Positions 4,521 through 5,851 of a DNA stretch of 5,851 nt are shown one piece after another. Positions within the stretch are counted from its first letter, which is position 1. Each line of letters begins with the position of its first letter. The translations under genes were made by a program, and so were the position numbers. This stretch comes from Parcubacteria group bacterium. Its GTDB lineage: Bacteria; Patescibacteriota; Minisyncoccia; JACPCQ01. The stretch spans positions 1-5,851 of the forward strand of contig JACPCQ010000006.1 in assembly GCA_016179715.1 (NCBI GenBank). Direction: 5' to 3'. The notes under the pieces are model-generated. The model made no database searches, was not told the origin of the DNA, and worked only from the letters and a program-made list of their open reading frames with translations.

Positions 4521-5851
4521 ACAACAAAACTATTGCGGGACTGCTATGACCATAGACACAAAAGAGGAAACCCGAGCGTGCGCGCATTGCAAAGCGTCGT
4601 TTATTATAAACGCTTCGGATTTCGTATTTTATGAACGCATGAAAGTGCCGCCGCCGACGCGGTGTCCGGAGTGCCGTCTTGTCCGGCGGATGTCGTGGAG
4701 AAACGAGCGCACGCTTTATAAGAGAAAGTGTAACGTGCCCGGGCATACGGAAGACATTATCTCTATATTTTCTCCGGAAAAGCCGTTTACGGTATATGAC
4801 CAGAAACACTGGTGGTCGGACGCATGGGACCCGCTTGCGTTTGGCGCGGAATATGATTTTTCAAAGCCGTTTTTCCAGCAGTTTCGCGAGCTTTTGCAGC
4901 GCACCCCGCAGATCGCGCTTTTTAACAGCAACGCGGTACGTACCGAATATGCAAACCATGCTCTGGACAGCAAAGATTCTTTTCTTATCTCCGCGTCATA
5001 TAAGAGCGAAAACGTCATGTATGCAAACCGCGTTTTGGAGGTAAGAGATTCATCAGACTTGTACTTGGTAGGATGGCTGGAGCGCAGTTATGAGGCGGTC
5101 AATTGCGGAACATCGTATAAATTGCGCTGGTGCTATGGGTGCGAGGACAGCCAGGATATGCTTTTTTCGTATGATTGCAGAAATTGTTCGCAGTGCATCG
5201 GCTGTGTCGGGCTGCGCAACAAGCAATACCATATTTTTAACAAGCCGCATCGAAGAGCTGAAGAAAAAGTATCTGGAATTTGCCGCGACGTTTCCCCGTA
5301 AATACATGTATTCGTTGAAGACAGTTGACGTAACCGGCGATATTTTGGTTGAGGCAAAAAACTGTCTGTCATGTTTTGATGCGGTCAATCTTGAGGACTG
5401 CAGACACATTGTCTGGGGTGGGTTCGGGATGAAGGACTCCATGGATGGCTATGGTGTCGGCGAGCAGTCCGAACTTCTCTATGAGTCGGTGGACGCGGGG
5501 CTCTCCGGCTCGCGCATGCTTGGAGCAATTGTTGTGTATGGCGGGCATGATATTCGCTATGCGTACAACTGCCACAGCGCAAATAACATCTTCGGCTGTA
5601 CGGGATTGCGCAGTAAGTCCTATTGCATTCTCAACAAACAATACTCCAAAGAGGACTACGAAACACTCCTCCCGAAAATTATCCGGCACATGAACGATAT
5701 GCCCTATACGGATAAAAAGGGAAGAGAGTACCGTTACGGAGAATTTTTTCCGACAGAGCTTTGCCCGTTCTCTTACAACGAAACAATCGCGCAGGAATAT
5801 TTTCCCATGACCAAGGAGAAAGCGATGGAGGAGGGATACGCATGGAGGGAC
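4504..5851 (+). pseudogene. Cysteine-rich zinc-ribbon-like protein of a CPR family of unknown function; frameshifted and open at the window end
   Basis: The function is unknown. I recognise the family from Patescibacteria, where databases often mislabel it 'CaiB/BaiF family protein' without real similarity to those CoA transferases. Frame 1 from 4504: CxxC at 26-29 (CAHC) and 54-57 (CPEC) make a likely zinc site, with the family hallmark FYERMKVPPPTRCPECRL (42-59); then W-rich HWWSDAWDP (102-110), YDFSKPFFQQF (117-127), and a cysteine-dense part C210-C234 ending in GLRNKQYHIFNKP (236-248; 5209-5247). Frame 1 then gives 17 unrelated residues and stops at 5299-5301. Homologous sequence resumes in frame 2 from about 5249 (IEELKKKYLEFAATFPRKYM) and stays open to 5851 (201 codons). 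A second copy of the motif, GLRSKSYCILNKQ (5603-5641), is followed by YSKEDYE; the first copy lacks this continuation, so a segment of perhaps 20 residues is missing at about 5247. It overlaps the upstream nucleotidyltransferase gene by 17 nt. Real decay or an assembly gap are both possible. Confidence 0.8.

Overview
The window looks like part of a Patescibacteria (Candidate Phyla Radiation, Parcubacteria-like) genome. Three things point there. A cysteine-rich protein family of unknown function, common in that group, lies at the right end. A 20-bp GC palindrome that I remember as frequent in intergenic DNA of these genomes occurs at 1738-1757. The genes are short and compact, including a half-size MFS protein. 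TGA acts as a stop (nudix gene), so code 11 fits. The assignment rests on recognition, not on a search.

Layout, left to right. Positions 1-773 (+) hold a phosphoglucose/phosphomannose isomerase gene that is broken: the reading frame changes near 525 and the catalytic middle segment is missing. A tRNA-Ser(TGA) follows at 806-892. Next is about 210 bp without a gene, mostly filled by two tandem 58-60-nt hairpins of identical architecture (895-954 and 961-1018), then a 7-bp triple repeat. An AT-richer stretch carries a six-helix MFS-like membrane protein (1103-1723) and a nudix hydrolase (1813-2310), separated by the GC palindrome. A convergent intergenic region (2311-2513) contains three perfect hairpins. 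On the minus strand lies purD (2514-3803), full length, with a good ribosome binding site. A divergent intergenic region leads to a plus-strand pair: a heptose-1-phosphate adenylyltransferase-like nucleotidyltransferase (4026-4520), overlapped by 17 nt by the cysteine-rich gene (4504 to the window end). That last gene is also broken, near 5247, with loss of a segment and a frame change.

How the genes relate: the sugar isomerase (central carbon and sugar nucleotide metabolism) and the nucleotidyltransferase (activation of a sugar or polyol phosphate for surface polysaccharide) fit cell-envelope metabolism. purD is a lone step of purine synthesis here. The nudix enzyme and MFS protein are probably accessory genes: their base composition (hand counts of single 60-base blocks give 35-40% GC against 57-67% in the flanking genes) and missing Shine-Dalgarno sites set them apart.

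The most interesting items are the pair of covarying tandem hairpins beside the tRNA and the two independent genes broken in the same way. The second could be real decay or an assembly artefact, and the sequence alone cannot decide.
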